NCBI RefSeq assembly: GCF_044772865.1
Contig: NZ_CP173029.1
Location: forward strand, 1,860,001-1,924,000
DNA: 64,000 nucleotides
Direction: 5' to 3'
Origin: Algirhabdus cladophorae
GTDB taxonomy: Bacteria; Pseudomonadota; Alphaproteobacteria; Rhodobacterales; Rhodobacteraceae
Shown here: in pieces, positions 1 to 9,106 of the stretch
Layout of the letters: each line of letters begins with the position of its first letter
Numbering within the stretch: position 1 is the stretch's first letter
The notes under the pieces: generated by a model
What the model was told of the DNA's origin: nothing
Databases searched by the model: none
The model's input: only the letters and a program-made list of their open reading frames with translations
Made by a program: the position numbers and the translations under genes

Positions 1-632
1 CCCACCATTGAGATCATCAAGGGCACAAAGAATATATCATCTACTGTCCGTTCTCCTGTGGCCACAGGCACGGAGGTACCTTGGTGCAGGCCTTGGTTCC
101 AGAACTGCACAGCATAGCGCGACAGCAACGCAAAAACCGACCCAACAAGACACAGCACGGCCGTCAGATCCGCTGCCGTATCCGGATTATCAAGTGCAGC
201 CCAGAGGGCCATGTATCCCAAATAAAACAGGAAAAGGATCAAAAAGCTGGTCAGGCGCGGATCCCACGCCCAATAGGTGCCCCACATCGGCTTGCCCCAA
301 ATGGCCCCTGTAGCAAGGGCGATTACTGTCATTATGAGGCCGATCGGCGCTGCGGCTTTGGCTGCCAGAGCGCTGACGTGATGCCTGCGGATCAACCAGA
401 TCAGCGAGGCCACCAGCATCATGATCCATGCATTGATCGCCATCATCGCCGTGGGCACATGGATGTAGATGATCTTGACCGTGCTGCCCATGCGAAAGTC
501 ATCGCCCGTGAAGAAAAAGCCCCAGATCAGACCAGTTAGTGTGGTCACGGCCGCAAGGCCCATACACCAAGGCAAGGCCTTGCCGGACCAAGACATAAAC
601 AACTGCGGATTTGCGTATTTCCAAAGAGACAT
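1..632 (-). CDS. ccmC: Heme exporter protein CcmC (partial, C-terminus beyond window)
   Basis: Inner-membrane heme handling protein of the System I cytochrome c maturation pathway; it presents heme to CcmE. The ATG at 632 opens a reading frame with no stop to base 1, giving about 210 residues of a family usually near 245, so only the C-terminus is missing. Visible hallmarks are several membrane segments, YIHVP with a likely axial histidine near residue 58, the tryptophan-rich heme motif WGTWWAWDPRLTS near residues 117-129, and a second candidate histidine in the GLHQGTSVP segment. It lies 55 bp downstream of ccmB in the same direction, at the end of a run with ccmA and ccmB. Confidence 0.96.
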   Translation of the reverse strand, partial: MSLWKYANPQLFMSWSGKALPWCMGLAAVTTLTGLIWGFFFTGDDFRMGSTVKIIYIHVPTAMMAINAWIMMLVASLIWLIRRHHVSALAAKAAAPIGLIMTVIALATGAIWGKPMWGTYWAWDPRLTSFLILFLFYLGYMALWAALDNPDTAADLTAVLCLVGSVFALLSRYAVQFWNQGLHQGTSVPVATGERTVDDIFFVPLMISMV

Positions 633-687
633 GAGGCCTGTTTAACTTTTGACGTTTTGGGTGACTATACACATGGGCGTGAGACTG

Positions 688-1344
688 TCACCTGAGATTG
701 ACACGAAGGGCTGCGGCTGCGGCAAAGGGCAACAGCGCGATACAGGCAAGGGTAATTCCCGCGATCATCATCAGCGGTGTGGCCAATGTTTGGCCGTTTG
801 CAGCGCTGGCAACCGCCTGTGCCCCAAAGATCAACGTCGGGATATACATTGGCAGCACCAACAGCGACAGCAAAAGCCCGCCTCGTTTTAACCCCACCGT
901 CAGGGCTGCCCCAAATGCACCGATCAAACTAAGGGCCGGTGTGCCCAGAGCAAGGCTGAGTACCAGCGCGCCATAGGCCGGTCCCGGCAAGTTCAGCATG
1001 ATACCCAAGACAGGCGCCATCAAGACAAGCGGCACCCCTGTTGTCACCCAATGGGCCAGTGCCTTGGTCAGCACGATAGATTCCAGCGGCAGGGGTGATG
1101 TGGCCAACAGATCAAGGCTGCCATCCTCGTAATCCAAGGCAAAGATCCGGTCCAAAGACAGCAAGCAGGCCAGCAACGCGCCCAGCCACAAGATACCCGG
1201 TGCAATGGCCGACAAAAGTTGCCCATCGGGACCAACGCCAAAGGGAACCAACACCACAACGATCAGGAAAAACGCAAGGCCAAGGCCAAAGCCGCCCCCT
1301 GCCCGTATGGCCAGTGCAAGATCGCGGCGCAACAAACCGATCAT
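688..1344 (-). CDS. ccmB: Heme exporter protein CcmB, ABC permease
   Basis: Membrane subunit of the CcmAB ABC transporter, which acts with CcmC in releasing holo-CcmE during cytochrome c assembly. The 218-residue product is almost entirely hydrophobic, with about six predicted membrane spans and a cytoplasmic N-terminus starting MIGLLRRDLALAIRAGGG, matching the usual CcmB length. Its ATG overlaps the ccmA stop by 4 bp (ATGA), implying translational coupling. The family is recognised from length, hydrophobicity pattern and position between ccmA and ccmC. Confidence 0.95.
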   Translation of the reverse strand: MIGLLRRDLALAIRAGGGFGLGLAFFLIVVVLVPFGVGPDGQLLSAIAPGILWLGALLACLLSLDRIFALDYEDGSLDLLATSPLPLESIVLTKALAHWVTTGVPLVLMAPVLGIMLNLPGPAYGALVLSLALGTPALSLIGAFGAALTVGLKRGGLLLSLLVLPMYIPTLIFGAQAVASAANGQTLATPLMMIAGITLACIALLPFAAAAALRVNLR

Positions 1345-1955
1345 AAAAAGGCCTCGTGAAATCCATCTTCCACCGCTTTTGTGGCCTTGAACGGTGTCAG
1401 ATCGAGGGTATCTGCCTCAAGCCCCAGATCGATATGCGTGGCCAGCAGGGCACTGCCCCCGCCTTTAAGATGCTCACGGATGGCTTGGGCAAAGAGAGCC
1501 GTGCTATCTGCATCCAGTGACACGGTAGGTTCGTCCAAGATCCACAGGGTACGGCCGGTCACCAGCAATCGTGCCAATCCCAAACGGCGCTTTTGGCCTG
1601 CAGACAGGCTGGCCGCAGTGCGATCTTTGAGGGCTGTCAGATTGAACGCTTTGATCGCAGGTGCGACACCCGTTGTGCCAAATACCCCGGCCCAAAATTG
1701 TAGGTTTTCTGCGACAGTCAGGGCGGATTTGATTCCATCCGCATGGCCTGCATAGGCGACTTGATCAGCGGGGATATCAATGCTCCCGCCCAAGGCCGGT
1801 TGGAGCCCTGCGATCGTGCGCAGCAGGGTCGTTTTACCAATGCCATTTGGACCGCGCAGGATCAAAGCAGTGCCTGCAGCCACATCAAACGACACGTCGG
1901 CCAGAACTGCCAGACCGCCTCGGGCGCAGGACAAATTGGATACGGAAAACCCCAT
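1341..1955 (-). CDS. ccmA: Cytochrome c biogenesis ATP-binding protein CcmA
   Basis: ATPase of the CcmABCD complex. The 204-residue single nucleotide-binding domain has Walker A GPNGIGKTT at residues 35-43, an ABC signature LSAGQKRRL in the middle of the protein, Walker B LWILDEPTVSLD, and an H-loop histidine (LLATHIDLG). It overlaps ccmB by 4 bp and sits 11 bp downstream of the Mth938-like gene, so the ccm genes appear to be co-transcribed with the sec genes upstream. Confidence 0.96.
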   Translation of the reverse strand: MGFSVSNLSCARGGLAVLADVSFDVAAGTALILRGPNGIGKTTLLRTIAGLQPALGGSIDIPADQVAYAGHADGIKSALTVAENLQFWAGVFGTTGVAPAIKAFNLTALKDRTAASLSAGQKRRLGLARLLVTGRTLWILDEPTVSLDADSTALFAQAIREHLKGGGSALLATHIDLGLEADTLDLTPFKATKAVEDGFHEAFL

Positions 1956-1966
1956 AGCCTAAAGCG

Positions 1967-2320
1967 TTAAACGGGCAAAGCCGCCAGCGCAATACGCCGC
2001 CCCTCAGAGAGCAACACATTGTAGGTGCGGCAGGCCGAAGGTGAATTCATCGCCTCTACCCCCAAACCCGCATCTTCTAGACGCGTGCGTAAATCTGCAG
2101 GAATATGGGCCACATCCGCCCCTGTACCTACAAACAGCACGTCAACAAAGCCTACTAACGCCAGCAAAGGCTCCACATCGGTATAGCCGCCCCAGTTCGC
2201 CACGCCTTTGTCTGTCAACAGCATTGCGCCATCGGTGACATGATCGCCCACGCGGAAAAATCCGGGGCCATATCCCTCAACAGGGACTGCATCGGTGAAT
2301 ATGACCTCGTTGAGCCGCAT
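1967..2320 (-). CDS. Mth938-like domain protein (DUF498 family)
   Basis: Small soluble protein of the Mth938/Xcc1710 fold family, related to the mitochondrial complex I assembly factor NDUFAF3; its molecular function in bacteria is not established. The open frame extends upstream to 2443 but overlaps secF. The ATG at 2320 lies 1 bp after the secF stop and gives a 117-residue protein of normal family length, starting MRLNEVIFTDAVPVEGYGPG. The typical internal stretch LFVGTGADVAHIP is present. Its place between secF and ccmA is a common alphaproteobacterial arrangement. Confidence 0.85.
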   Translation of the reverse strand: MRLNEVIFTDAVPVEGYGPGFFRVGDHVTDGAMLLTDKGVANWGGYTDVEPLLALVGFVDVLFVGTGADVAHIPADLRTRLEDAGLGVEAMNSPSACRTYNVLLSEGRRIALAALPV

Positions 2321-2321
2321 A

Positions 2322-3290
2322 TTATGCGTCGATATTGGCGTATTGATTGCCAGCCGTGTTGTCTGGCTTGGACCAATCGCGTTTGACGCCCAACCACAAC
2401 AACATGGCAGAAGCCACAAAGATCGATGAATAGGTGCCGACAATCACCCCCCAGATCATCGCAAACACAAATCCACGGATGACATCACCGCCTAAGATAT
2501 AAAGCGAGATCAACGCAATCAGCGTAGTCACCGATGTCATGACCGTGCGCGAGAGTGTCTCGTTGATTGAGACATTCATGACCTCTTTCAACGGGCGTTT
2601 TTTGTAGCGACGCAGGTTTTCGCGCACTCGGTCAAACACCACCACTGTATCGTTCAGCGAATAGCCCACGATGGTCAGCAAAGCCGCGATAATCGCCAAA
2701 TCGAACCGGATTTGCAGTTCGGAAAACACACCGATGGTAAGGATCACGTCGTGCACCAAGGCGGCCACCGCCCCCAGCGCAAACTGCCACTCAAAGCGCA
2801 GCCAGATGTAGACCAACACGGCCGCGATGGCCAAAACCACAGCGATAATAGCCGTCTGGATCAATTCACCCGAGACTTTGGGCCCCACAGATTCAATCGC
2901 TTGGATTGTCAGGGTCTCATCGTAGTTCTGCAAAGCAGCCCGCAGCGCCACTTCGGTGTCCGAGGAAAAGCTTTCTTCACCTTCTTGGGCCTGAATACGG
3001 ATCATAGCCACGTGTTGATCTTCGGCAAATTGCGGATCGAACACTTCTGTGATGGTGATATCGCCTAGGTTCAACGGCTCCAAAGTTGCGCGATAGGCAC
3101 CAACATCCACAGGCTGGCTGGCTTGGGTCCGAACAGTTGTACCACCCTTAAAGTCGATACCAAAATTCAAACCTTGGATCATGAACGAGGCAAAAGCGAC
3201 AACCATCAAAAGGGCCGAAATACCCAACCAAAGTTTCGAGCGGCTGAAGAAATCCCAATTTGTGGTCTGGGGGACAAGACGTAAGCGCAT
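2322..3290 (-). CDS. secF: Protein translocase subunit SecF
   Basis: Inner-membrane partner of SecD that uses the proton gradient to pull exported proteins through SecYEG at the periplasmic side. The 322-residue protein has a first membrane span near residues 18-35 followed by the characteristic GIDFKGGT motif, a periplasmic P4-type domain, and five C-terminal spans including the conserved stretch VGYSLNDTVVVFDRVREN. It begins 3 bp after secD and ends 1 bp before the Mth938-like gene, so yajC-secD-secF form a tight operon. Confidence 0.98.
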   Translation of the reverse strand: MRLRLVPQTTNWDFFSRSKLWLGISALLMVVAFASFMIQGLNFGIDFKGGTTVRTQASQPVDVGAYRATLEPLNLGDITITEVFDPQFAEDQHVAMIRIQAQEGEESFSSDTEVALRAALQNYDETLTIQAIESVGPKVSGELIQTAIIAVVLAIAAVLVYIWLRFEWQFALGAVAALVHDVILTIGVFSELQIRFDLAIIAALLTIVGYSLNDTVVVFDRVRENLRRYKKRPLKEVMNVSINETLSRTVMTSVTTLIALISLYILGGDVIRGFVFAMIWGVIVGTYSSIFVASAMLLWLGVKRDWSKPDNTAGNQYANIDA

Positions 3291-3293
3291 GGA

Positions 3294-4955
3294 TCAGACC
3301 TCGATCGTTTTGGGACGGCGGCGTTCGAACCACATGACCACCAGCAGCCGTGTGACAAAGATCGCGGTAAAGACAGATGTCAGGATGCCCAGCCCCAGTG
3401 TGATCGAGAACCCGCGCACGGGGCCGGAGCCCATAACAAAGAGGATCACAGCAGTGATGAACGTGGTGATGTTGGCGTCCAGAATGGCCGACAGGGCTTT
3501 TTCATAACCCAACTCGATGGCGCGTGCAGGGCCTTTGGCGGTTTTGAGTTCCTCGCGGATCCGCTCGAAAATCAGAACGTTGGCATCCACAGCCATACCG
3601 ATGGTCAACACGATCCCAGCGATCCCCGGCAGTGTCAGGGTACCCCCGATCAGGGACAACAAGCCAAAGATAAGGCCTACGTTGATGATCAAAGCGATAT
3701 TGGCAAAGACGCCGAACAGGCCGTAGCTGAGCACCATAAAGATCAACACACCCGCAAAAGCGATAATGCAGGCGATGCGTCCAGCGTCGATGCTGTCTTG
3801 GCCCAGTTCCGGCCCAATGGTGCGTTCCTCAAGGAAAGTCAGTTCCGCAGGCAAGGCCCCTGCCCGCAACAGCACGGCAAGGTTTGTTGATTCCTCGACC
3901 CCAAAGTTGCCAGTGATGATCCCCGACCCACCAAGGATCGCTTCGTTGATGCGAGGGGCAGAAACCACTTCGCCATCCAAAACAATCGCAAAAGGTGCAC
4001 CAACATTTTCCGAAGTAAACTGGCCGAACGCACGCGCGCCGGACGGACCAAAGCGAAAGCTTACCGCCGGTTGGCCGTTCTGATCGAAACTGGGTTGCGC
4101 GTCGGTCAGGTCCTCGCCTGTGACAACTGGGTTTTCATCTAGGATATAGAACACGCCCGGCTCGTCCGTCGACGGCAGGATTTCATTGCCAACGCCTGCG
4201 CGGTCATTGAGATCGTTGGTGCGACTGACTACGGCTTGGAAAGTCAGCTGGGCTGTGGTGCCGATGATGTCTTTAAGTTCTTGGGCCGAACCGATACCCG
4301 GCACTTGGATCAGGATGCGATCGGCCCCTTGGCGCTGGATCGTTGGCTCGCGGGTGCCGACCTCGTCAATGCGGCGGCGAATAATTTCCAAAGCTTGGCG
4401 TACCGTACGTTCATCGCTTGCCTCGCGTTCTGCCTCGGACAGCGTGGCTATGATCACCGGGCCCTCGGCGCGAAATTCGATGTCGTTTGATTCAACACCG
4501 GACAGTGTCGTGATGGGTTGCGCAATTGTTTGCACTGCGGCCAGCGCTGTTTCCATGGCTTCGGGTTGGGCGATACGCACCCGCAGTTCATCTGCAGGCC
4601 CCTCTTGGCGGCGCACAGCCCCAACAGTCGCGCGTTCATCCCGCAAAGCGTTGCGCATTTCTGGCCAGAGCGACTTCATTCGCGCGGCATAAACATCCTC
4701 GACCTTCACTTCGGCCAACAGATGCGCCCCGCCGCGCAGATCCAAACCCAAATTCACCAATGATGACGGCAAAACGCCCGGCCATTGGCCCAGTTGATCT
4801 GCAACCACAGCCTCATCGGCACCCAATTCAATGGCCTGTAACGCGTCATTGTGGGTCTCGACCCGAGTGTAAAACAAGTTCGGGACAGCCAACGACAGCC
4901 CCACAAAAACTGTCAGCCAGATACAAATCCGCTTCCACAGGTCAATCTGTAGCAT
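3294..4955 (-). CDS. secD: Protein translocase subunit SecD
   Basis: Large SecDF subunit. The 553 residues begin with a membrane span, then the family motif GLDLRGGAHLLAEV, a periplasmic P1 head domain, and five C-terminal spans containing GMAVDANVLIFERIREEL, where the conserved aspartate takes part in proton movement. The length fits alphaproteobacterial SecD. It is 32 bp downstream of yajC and 3 bp upstream of secF. Confidence 0.98.
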   Translation of the reverse strand: MLQIDLWKRICIWLTVFVGLSLAVPNLFYTRVETHNDALQAIELGADEAVVADQLGQWPGVLPSSLVNLGLDLRGGAHLLAEVKVEDVYAARMKSLWPEMRNALRDERATVGAVRRQEGPADELRVRIAQPEAMETALAAVQTIAQPITTLSGVESNDIEFRAEGPVIIATLSEAEREASDERTVRQALEIIRRRIDEVGTREPTIQRQGADRILIQVPGIGSAQELKDIIGTTAQLTFQAVVSRTNDLNDRAGVGNEILPSTDEPGVFYILDENPVVTGEDLTDAQPSFDQNGQPAVSFRFGPSGARAFGQFTSENVGAPFAIVLDGEVVSAPRINEAILGGSGIITGNFGVEESTNLAVLLRAGALPAELTFLEERTIGPELGQDSIDAGRIACIIAFAGVLIFMVLSYGLFGVFANIALIINVGLIFGLLSLIGGTLTLPGIAGIVLTIGMAVDANVLIFERIREELKTAKGPARAIELGYEKALSAILDANITTFITAVILFVMGSGPVRGFSITLGLGILTSVFTAIFVTRLLVVMWFERRRPKTIEV

Positions 4956-4987
4956 TCAAAACTGCCCCCCCAAGGGCCAGGCTGGGA

Positions 4988-5272
4988 TTAGGCTGCAGGC
5001 TCGGTCTTGTTGCGAACATGGGCGATTGTATTCTGTACGACCCGCACTTTAACACCATCACCCAATTCTACTTCAATTTCGTTATCGTCTTTGACCTTGG
5101 CCACTTTGCCGATCAAGCCGCCAGCGGTCACAACTTGGTCCCCGCGGCGCAGGCCTGCTACCATCGCCTGATGTTCCTTAACCTTCTTTTGCTGTGGTCG
5201 GATCAACAAAAAATACATGATCGCAAAGATCAGGATGAGTGGGATAAACTGGGCAAGTGCGCTGCCTTCCAT
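4988..5272 (-). CDS. yajC: Preprotein translocase subunit YajC
   Basis: Small accessory subunit of the SecDF-YajC complex. Ninety-four residues: a short periplasmic N-terminus, one membrane span (residues about 8-24, PLILIFAIMYFLLIRPQQKK) and a basic cytoplasmic domain with the conserved GDQVVTAGGLIGKV motif. It is the first gene of the yajC-secDF run and is divergent from serS, so the 192 bp between 5273 and 5464 must hold promoters for both directions. Confidence 0.97.
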   Translation of the reverse strand: MEGSALAQFIPLILIFAIMYFLLIRPQQKKVKEHQAMVAGLRRGDQVVTAGGLIGKVAKVKDDNEIEVELGDGVKVRVVQNTIAHVRNKTEPAA

Positions 5273-5464
5273 GGGGACCTCTTATCTGTCTGGTCGGACG
5301 GGTTTAGATCCGTCTGCGTTTCGTTCGGCGCACCCTACTTGCCACCACAGCCAAGCGCAATGGGCGCAAAGGCTGCCAAAGGCGTAAAAATTGGCAGTTT
5401 TCAAATGCGTGCTGCTGAGGCATATGGGGGCCACGTTTCTAGAGATCAATCAGGAGGACACACA

Positions 5465-6757
5465 ATGCATGATATTCGTGCAATTCGCGAGACCCCAGAC
5501 GCCTTTGATGCCGCTATGGCACGACGCGGGCTGTCGGGTCTGTCCTCTGAAATCTTGGCTCTGGACGAAGCGCGTCGTGGCTGCATCCAAAAAGCGGAAG
5601 AGGCAAAAGCAGAGGCTAACAAAGCCTCCAAAGAGGTCGGTGCCGCCAAAGGACGTGGTGACGAGGCCGAATTTGAACGTCTGCGTGCCCTTGTGGCCGC
5701 CAAAAAGGATGAAATCGCGGGCCTGAATGATTTGGCCAAAGCCAAAGATGCAGAGCTGACCGATTTACTTATGGGATTGCCCAATATTGTGCATGACGAC
5801 GTGCCAGACGGTGCGGATGAAGCAGACAATGTCGAAGTGAGGCGGTGGGGCACGCCGCGCGATTTGGATTTTGATCCCGTTGAGCACTACGAACTGCCCT
5901 CGGTCGCACCTGCAATGGATTTTGAAACCGCAGCGCGGTTGTCCGGCAGTCGCTTTGTGGTCTTGTCTGGCACTGTCGCCCGTTTGCACCGTGCTTTGGC
6001 CCAGTTCATGATGGACACTCATGTGGACAAAAACGGCCTGACCGAAACGTGGACCCCTGTCTTGGTGCGCGACGAAATGATGTATGGCACGGGCCAATTG
6101 CCAAAGTTTGGCGAAGACAGCTATCGCACCACTGATGGTTGGTGGCTTGTGCCCACAGCAGAAGTGACATTGACCAATATCGTCAATGGTATGACCGTTG
6201 AGGCCGATTATTTGCCGCGGCGCTATGTGGCGCACACCCAGTGTTTCCGGTCCGAGGCCGGCAGTGCCGGTCGCGACACTGCTGGTATGTTGCGCCAACA
6301 CCAGTTCGAAAAGGTCGAAATGGTCAGCGTTGTGCACCCGGATGCCTCCGAGGACGAACAGGCTCGCATGACCCGCTGTGCCGAGGGTATTTTAGAAGCG
6401 CTTGAGCTGCCGTATCGCACCGTTAATCTATGTACAGGCGATATCGGCTTTGGCGCCAAGCGGACCTACGACATCGAAGTGTGGTTGCCCGGTCAAAACC
6501 AGTATCGCGAAATTTCTAGCGTCTCGACCTGTGGCGACTTTCAGGCCCGTCGCATGAACGCACGATTTAAGCCTGCCGACGGCGGCAAGCCTGCGTTCTT
6601 GCACACCCTGAACGGGTCGGGCTTGGCCGTGGGGCGTGCGTTGATTGCGGTGTTGGAAAACGGACAGCAGGCCGATGGCAGCGTCGATTTACCAGCGGTC
6701 TTGCATCCTTATTTGGGTGGCAAGTCCCGTCTGGCCCGCGACGGTAGCCTGCAATGA
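5465..6757 (+). CDS. serS: Serine--tRNA ligase
   Basis: Class II aminoacyl-tRNA synthetase charging tRNA-Ser (and tRNA-Sec where present). The frame is open far upstream, but the real start is ATG 5465 because AGGAGG lies at 5452-5457 and the protein then starts MHDIRAIRETPDAFDAAMAR as in other SerRS. The 430 residues show the N-terminal antiparallel coiled-coil arm (about residues 30-100), TAEVTLTN, the motif 2 region FRSEAGSAGRDTAGMLRQHQ and the motif 3 region ALIAVLENGQ. It overlaps the next gene by 4 bp. Confidence 0.98.
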   Translation: MHDIRAIRETPDAFDAAMARRGLSGLSSEILALDEARRGCIQKAEEAKAEANKASKEVGAAKGRGDEAEFERLRALVAAKKDEIAGLNDLAKAKDAELTDLLMGLPNIVHDDVPDGADEADNVEVRRWGTPRDLDFDPVEHYELPSVAPAMDFETAARLSGSRFVVLSGTVARLHRALAQFMMDTHVDKNGLTETWTPVLVRDEMMYGTGQLPKFGEDSYRTTDGWWLVPTAEVTLTNIVNGMTVEADYLPRRYVAHTQCFRSEAGSAGRDTAGMLRQHQFEKVEMVSVVHPDASEDEQARMTRCAEGILEALELPYRTVNLCTGDIGFGAKRTYDIEVWLPGQNQYREISSVSTCGDFQARRMNARFKPADGGKPAFLHTLNGSGLAVGRALIAVLENGQQADGSVDLPAVLHPYLGGKSRLARDGSLQ

Positions 6758-7455
6758 AGGCGATCCTGACGCTGATTGTTACAGTCGCGTTTGTCCTGTC
6801 GCCGCTTCTCAGTGGTCCGTTCTCGGGCTTTCGGCCAGATCAGTTGCCGATTGCCCAGATCAACCCACCGGTTGAACCCGAGGGTTACGCCTTTGCGATC
6901 TGGGGTCTGATCTATGTGTGGTTGCTGGTCAGCGCGTGTTACGGGCTGGCCAAACGTCGCGATGATCCGGCATGGGACCGGGTCCGCCCCGGGCTGATCC
7001 TGAGCATTGCCGTCGGTGCCACGTGGATCCCGATTGCCCAAACCGACGCGGTCGCAGCCACATTTTTGATATTTGTGATGCTGATCGCCGCATTGGTAGC
7101 CCTTTACCGTTGCCCCAAGACGGACCGCGCATGGCTGCAAATACCTGTGGCGCTTTATGCGGGGTGGTTGACCGCTGCGGCTTGCGTGTCTTTGGGGACC
7201 ATTGGTGCGGGTTATGGCCTGTTCTTTGGTCAAACCGGTTGGGCTGTTATCGGGATATTTATTGCGTTGAACATTGGGTTACTGGTGCTCACAACGCGCG
7301 TGCAGGCCCCGGAATATGCAATAGCTTTGGTCTGGGCTCTGATTGGGATTGTGGTTGCCAACCAGTTCATGAACCCCGTGGTGTCGATCCTCAGCGTGCT
7401 GGGCATTATGCTGGTCAGCATCAAAGCTATTGGGAACCTACGCACCGAGAGCTAG
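6754..7455 (+). CDS. TspO/MBR-like tryptophan-rich membrane protein
   Basis: Integral membrane protein of 233 residues with about seven hydrophobic segments. The FAIWGLIYVWLL motif and the pattern of tryptophans in the spans are typical of the tryptophan-rich sensory protein/TspO-like superfamily, though this protein is longer than classical TspO (about 160 residues, five spans). TspO proteins bind porphyrins and other hydrophobic ligands; the function of this longer branch is not known. Its ATG overlaps the serS stop (ATGA), so it is co-expressed with serS. It converges on der. Confidence 0.7.
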   Translation: MKAILTLIVTVAFVLSPLLSGPFSGFRPDQLPIAQINPPVEPEGYAFAIWGLIYVWLLVSACYGLAKRRDDPAWDRVRPGLILSIAVGATWIPIAQTDAVAATFLIFVMLIAALVALYRCPKTDRAWLQIPVALYAGWLTAAACVSLGTIGAGYGLFFGQTGWAVIGIFIALNIGLLVLTTRVQAPEYAIALVWALIGIVVANQFMNPVVSILSVLGIMLVSIKAIGNLRTES

Positions 7456-7516
7456 GCCGAGCGTTTTATTGCAAGGGTGGTCGATCTGACCATCGGCGCC
7501 TGCGGCGAGCGGGTTC

Positions 7517-7533
7517 AGGGGGCGTTGCCCCCT
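7517..7533. repeat. GC-rich hairpin between convergent genes
   Basis: A perfect 7-bp stem (AGGGGGC / GCCCCCT, loop GTT) lies in the 130-bp gap between the TspO-like gene and der. There is no clear T-tract next to it on either strand, so it is either a weak bidirectional terminator or a copy of an intergenic palindrome. Only the inverted repeat is directly visible. Confidence 0.5.
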
Positions 7534-7585
7534 CGCGGCAAAGCGCTCACCCCCAAGAGTTTTTGCAAAGCGACGTTCAGGCACG

Positions 7586-9058
7586 TTAGCCTTTGAGTTT
7601 GTTGCCCGTGTGTTTTCGCAGCCGGGACGGCGTGCTTTTCTTCTTGTTTTTGTAGGGGTTTTTATCGGCCTGACTGCGCATGGTCAGACGGATGGGTGTC
7701 CCGGGCATGTCAAAGTCCTCACGCAGACCGTTGACCAGATAGCGCGAGTAGCTTTCGGGTAATTTTTCCGGGTTTGAACACATCACAACAAAGCCCGGTG
7801 GACGGGTTTTGACCTGCGTCATGTAGCGCAGTTTTATCCGGCGGCCTGAGGGTGCGGGGGGCGGATGGGCCTCCATCATCGCAGTGAGCCAATTGTTCAA
7901 ACGCGCGGTACTGACGCGGCGGTTCCAGACCTCGTGAGCCTTCTCAATTGCGCCACGCAGCCGGTCCAATCCGCGACCGGTTTTGGCCGAGACCGTCACC
8001 AAAGGTGCACCACGAAGCTGCGGCAATAGCCGTTCAAAACTTTCGCGCAACTCTTTCATTTTGATCTGTTTTTCGTCTTCCAGATCCCATTTATTCACTG
8101 CGACCACCACAGCGCGTCCCTCGCGTTCGGCTAGATCAGCGATCCGCAGGTCCTGCTGTTCAAACGGAATCCCCACATCAAGCAAGACAACCACAACTTC
8201 AGCGAATTTAACTGCACGCACACCGTCAGACACAGACATCTTTTCGACTTTGTCTTGGACTTTGGCCCGTTTGCGCATGCCAGCGGTGTCAAACATTCGC
8301 ATGGGCAAGCCGTCCCAATCCATACGAACTGAAATAGCGTCCCGTGTAATGCCGGCCTCTGGGCCAGTGAGCAGACGATCTTCGCCGATGATTTTGTTGA
8401 TCAGTGTGGATTTGCCTGCATTTGGGCGCCCTACGACTGCCACTTGCAATGGTTTAGCATGTGTCGGCGGCCGGTAGGCGTCAGGATCCACGTCATCGTC
8501 AGTCTGAGGCACTTCGACGTCCACCTCGACTTCCGTATCGGCCAAAGCCGCCGCTGCTTCGAACTGATCGGCCAGCGGCATCAGCACCTCGTAAAGGTCT
8601 TCCATGCCTTCGCCATGTTCCGCAGACAGCCGCAGAGGTTCACCCAATCCCAGCGAATAGGCATCCAAAACGCCAACTTCACCAGCTTTGCCTTCGGCCT
8701 TGTTACAGCCAAGAATCACATGGGTCGCGCGTTTGCGCAGAATTTCGGCAAAGATCATGTCGGCAGGCAGGATACCTGCCCTTGCATCGACCATGAACAA
8801 ACAAACGTCAGCCATATCCACGGCCCGTTCGGTCAAGCGGCGCATGCGCCCTTGCAGGCTTTCGTCTGTAGCCTCTTCCAGACCAGCCGTATCGATGACC
8901 GTAAACCGCAGATCGGCCAGCCGCGCCTCACCTTCTCGCAAATCGCGAGTAACGCCCGGTTGGTCATCGACCAACGCCAGCCGTTTGCCCACCAAACGGT
9001 TGAACAGCGTGGACTTGCCCACGTTAGGGCGGCCCACAATGGCAAGGGTAAAGCTCAT
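7586..9058 (-). CDS. der: Ribosome biogenesis GTPase Der (EngA)
   Basis: Double-Era-like GTPase needed for 50S subunit assembly. Two G domains are evident: the first with GRPNVGKST at residues 8-16, the second with GRPNAGKST near residue 210, each followed by switch/G3 motifs (DTAGLEEA, DTAGMRKRA) and G4 motifs (NKAEG, NKWDL). A KH-like C-terminal domain and a basic lysine-rich tail follow; 490 residues total. It is the last gene of a run after a TPR protein and BamB, matching the enterobacterial yfgM-bamB-der order. Confidence 0.98.
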   Translation of the reverse strand: MSFTLAIVGRPNVGKSTLFNRLVGKRLALVDDQPGVTRDLREGEARLADLRFTVIDTAGLEEATDESLQGRMRRLTERAVDMADVCLFMVDARAGILPADMIFAEILRKRATHVILGCNKAEGKAGEVGVLDAYSLGLGEPLRLSAEHGEGMEDLYEVLMPLADQFEAAAALADTEVEVDVEVPQTDDDVDPDAYRPPTHAKPLQVAVVGRPNAGKSTLINKIIGEDRLLTGPEAGITRDAISVRMDWDGLPMRMFDTAGMRKRAKVQDKVEKMSVSDGVRAVKFAEVVVVLLDVGIPFEQQDLRIADLAEREGRAVVVAVNKWDLEDEKQIKMKELRESFERLLPQLRGAPLVTVSAKTGRGLDRLRGAIEKAHEVWNRRVSTARLNNWLTAMMEAHPPPAPSGRRIKLRYMTQVKTRPPGFVVMCSNPEKLPESYSRYLVNGLREDFDMPGTPIRLTMRSQADKNPYKNKKKSTPSRLRKHTGNKLKG

Positions 9059-9106
9059 GATTCCGGCTCCGAAGCGATCAAGAGGCTGCTTTAGCCCCTT
9101 TTGGGC

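Noticed and set aside
4526..5464. Upstream extension of the serS reading frame
   Set aside because: Runs antisense through secD and yajC; the AGGAGG at 5452-5457 and the family N-terminus fix the start at 5465.
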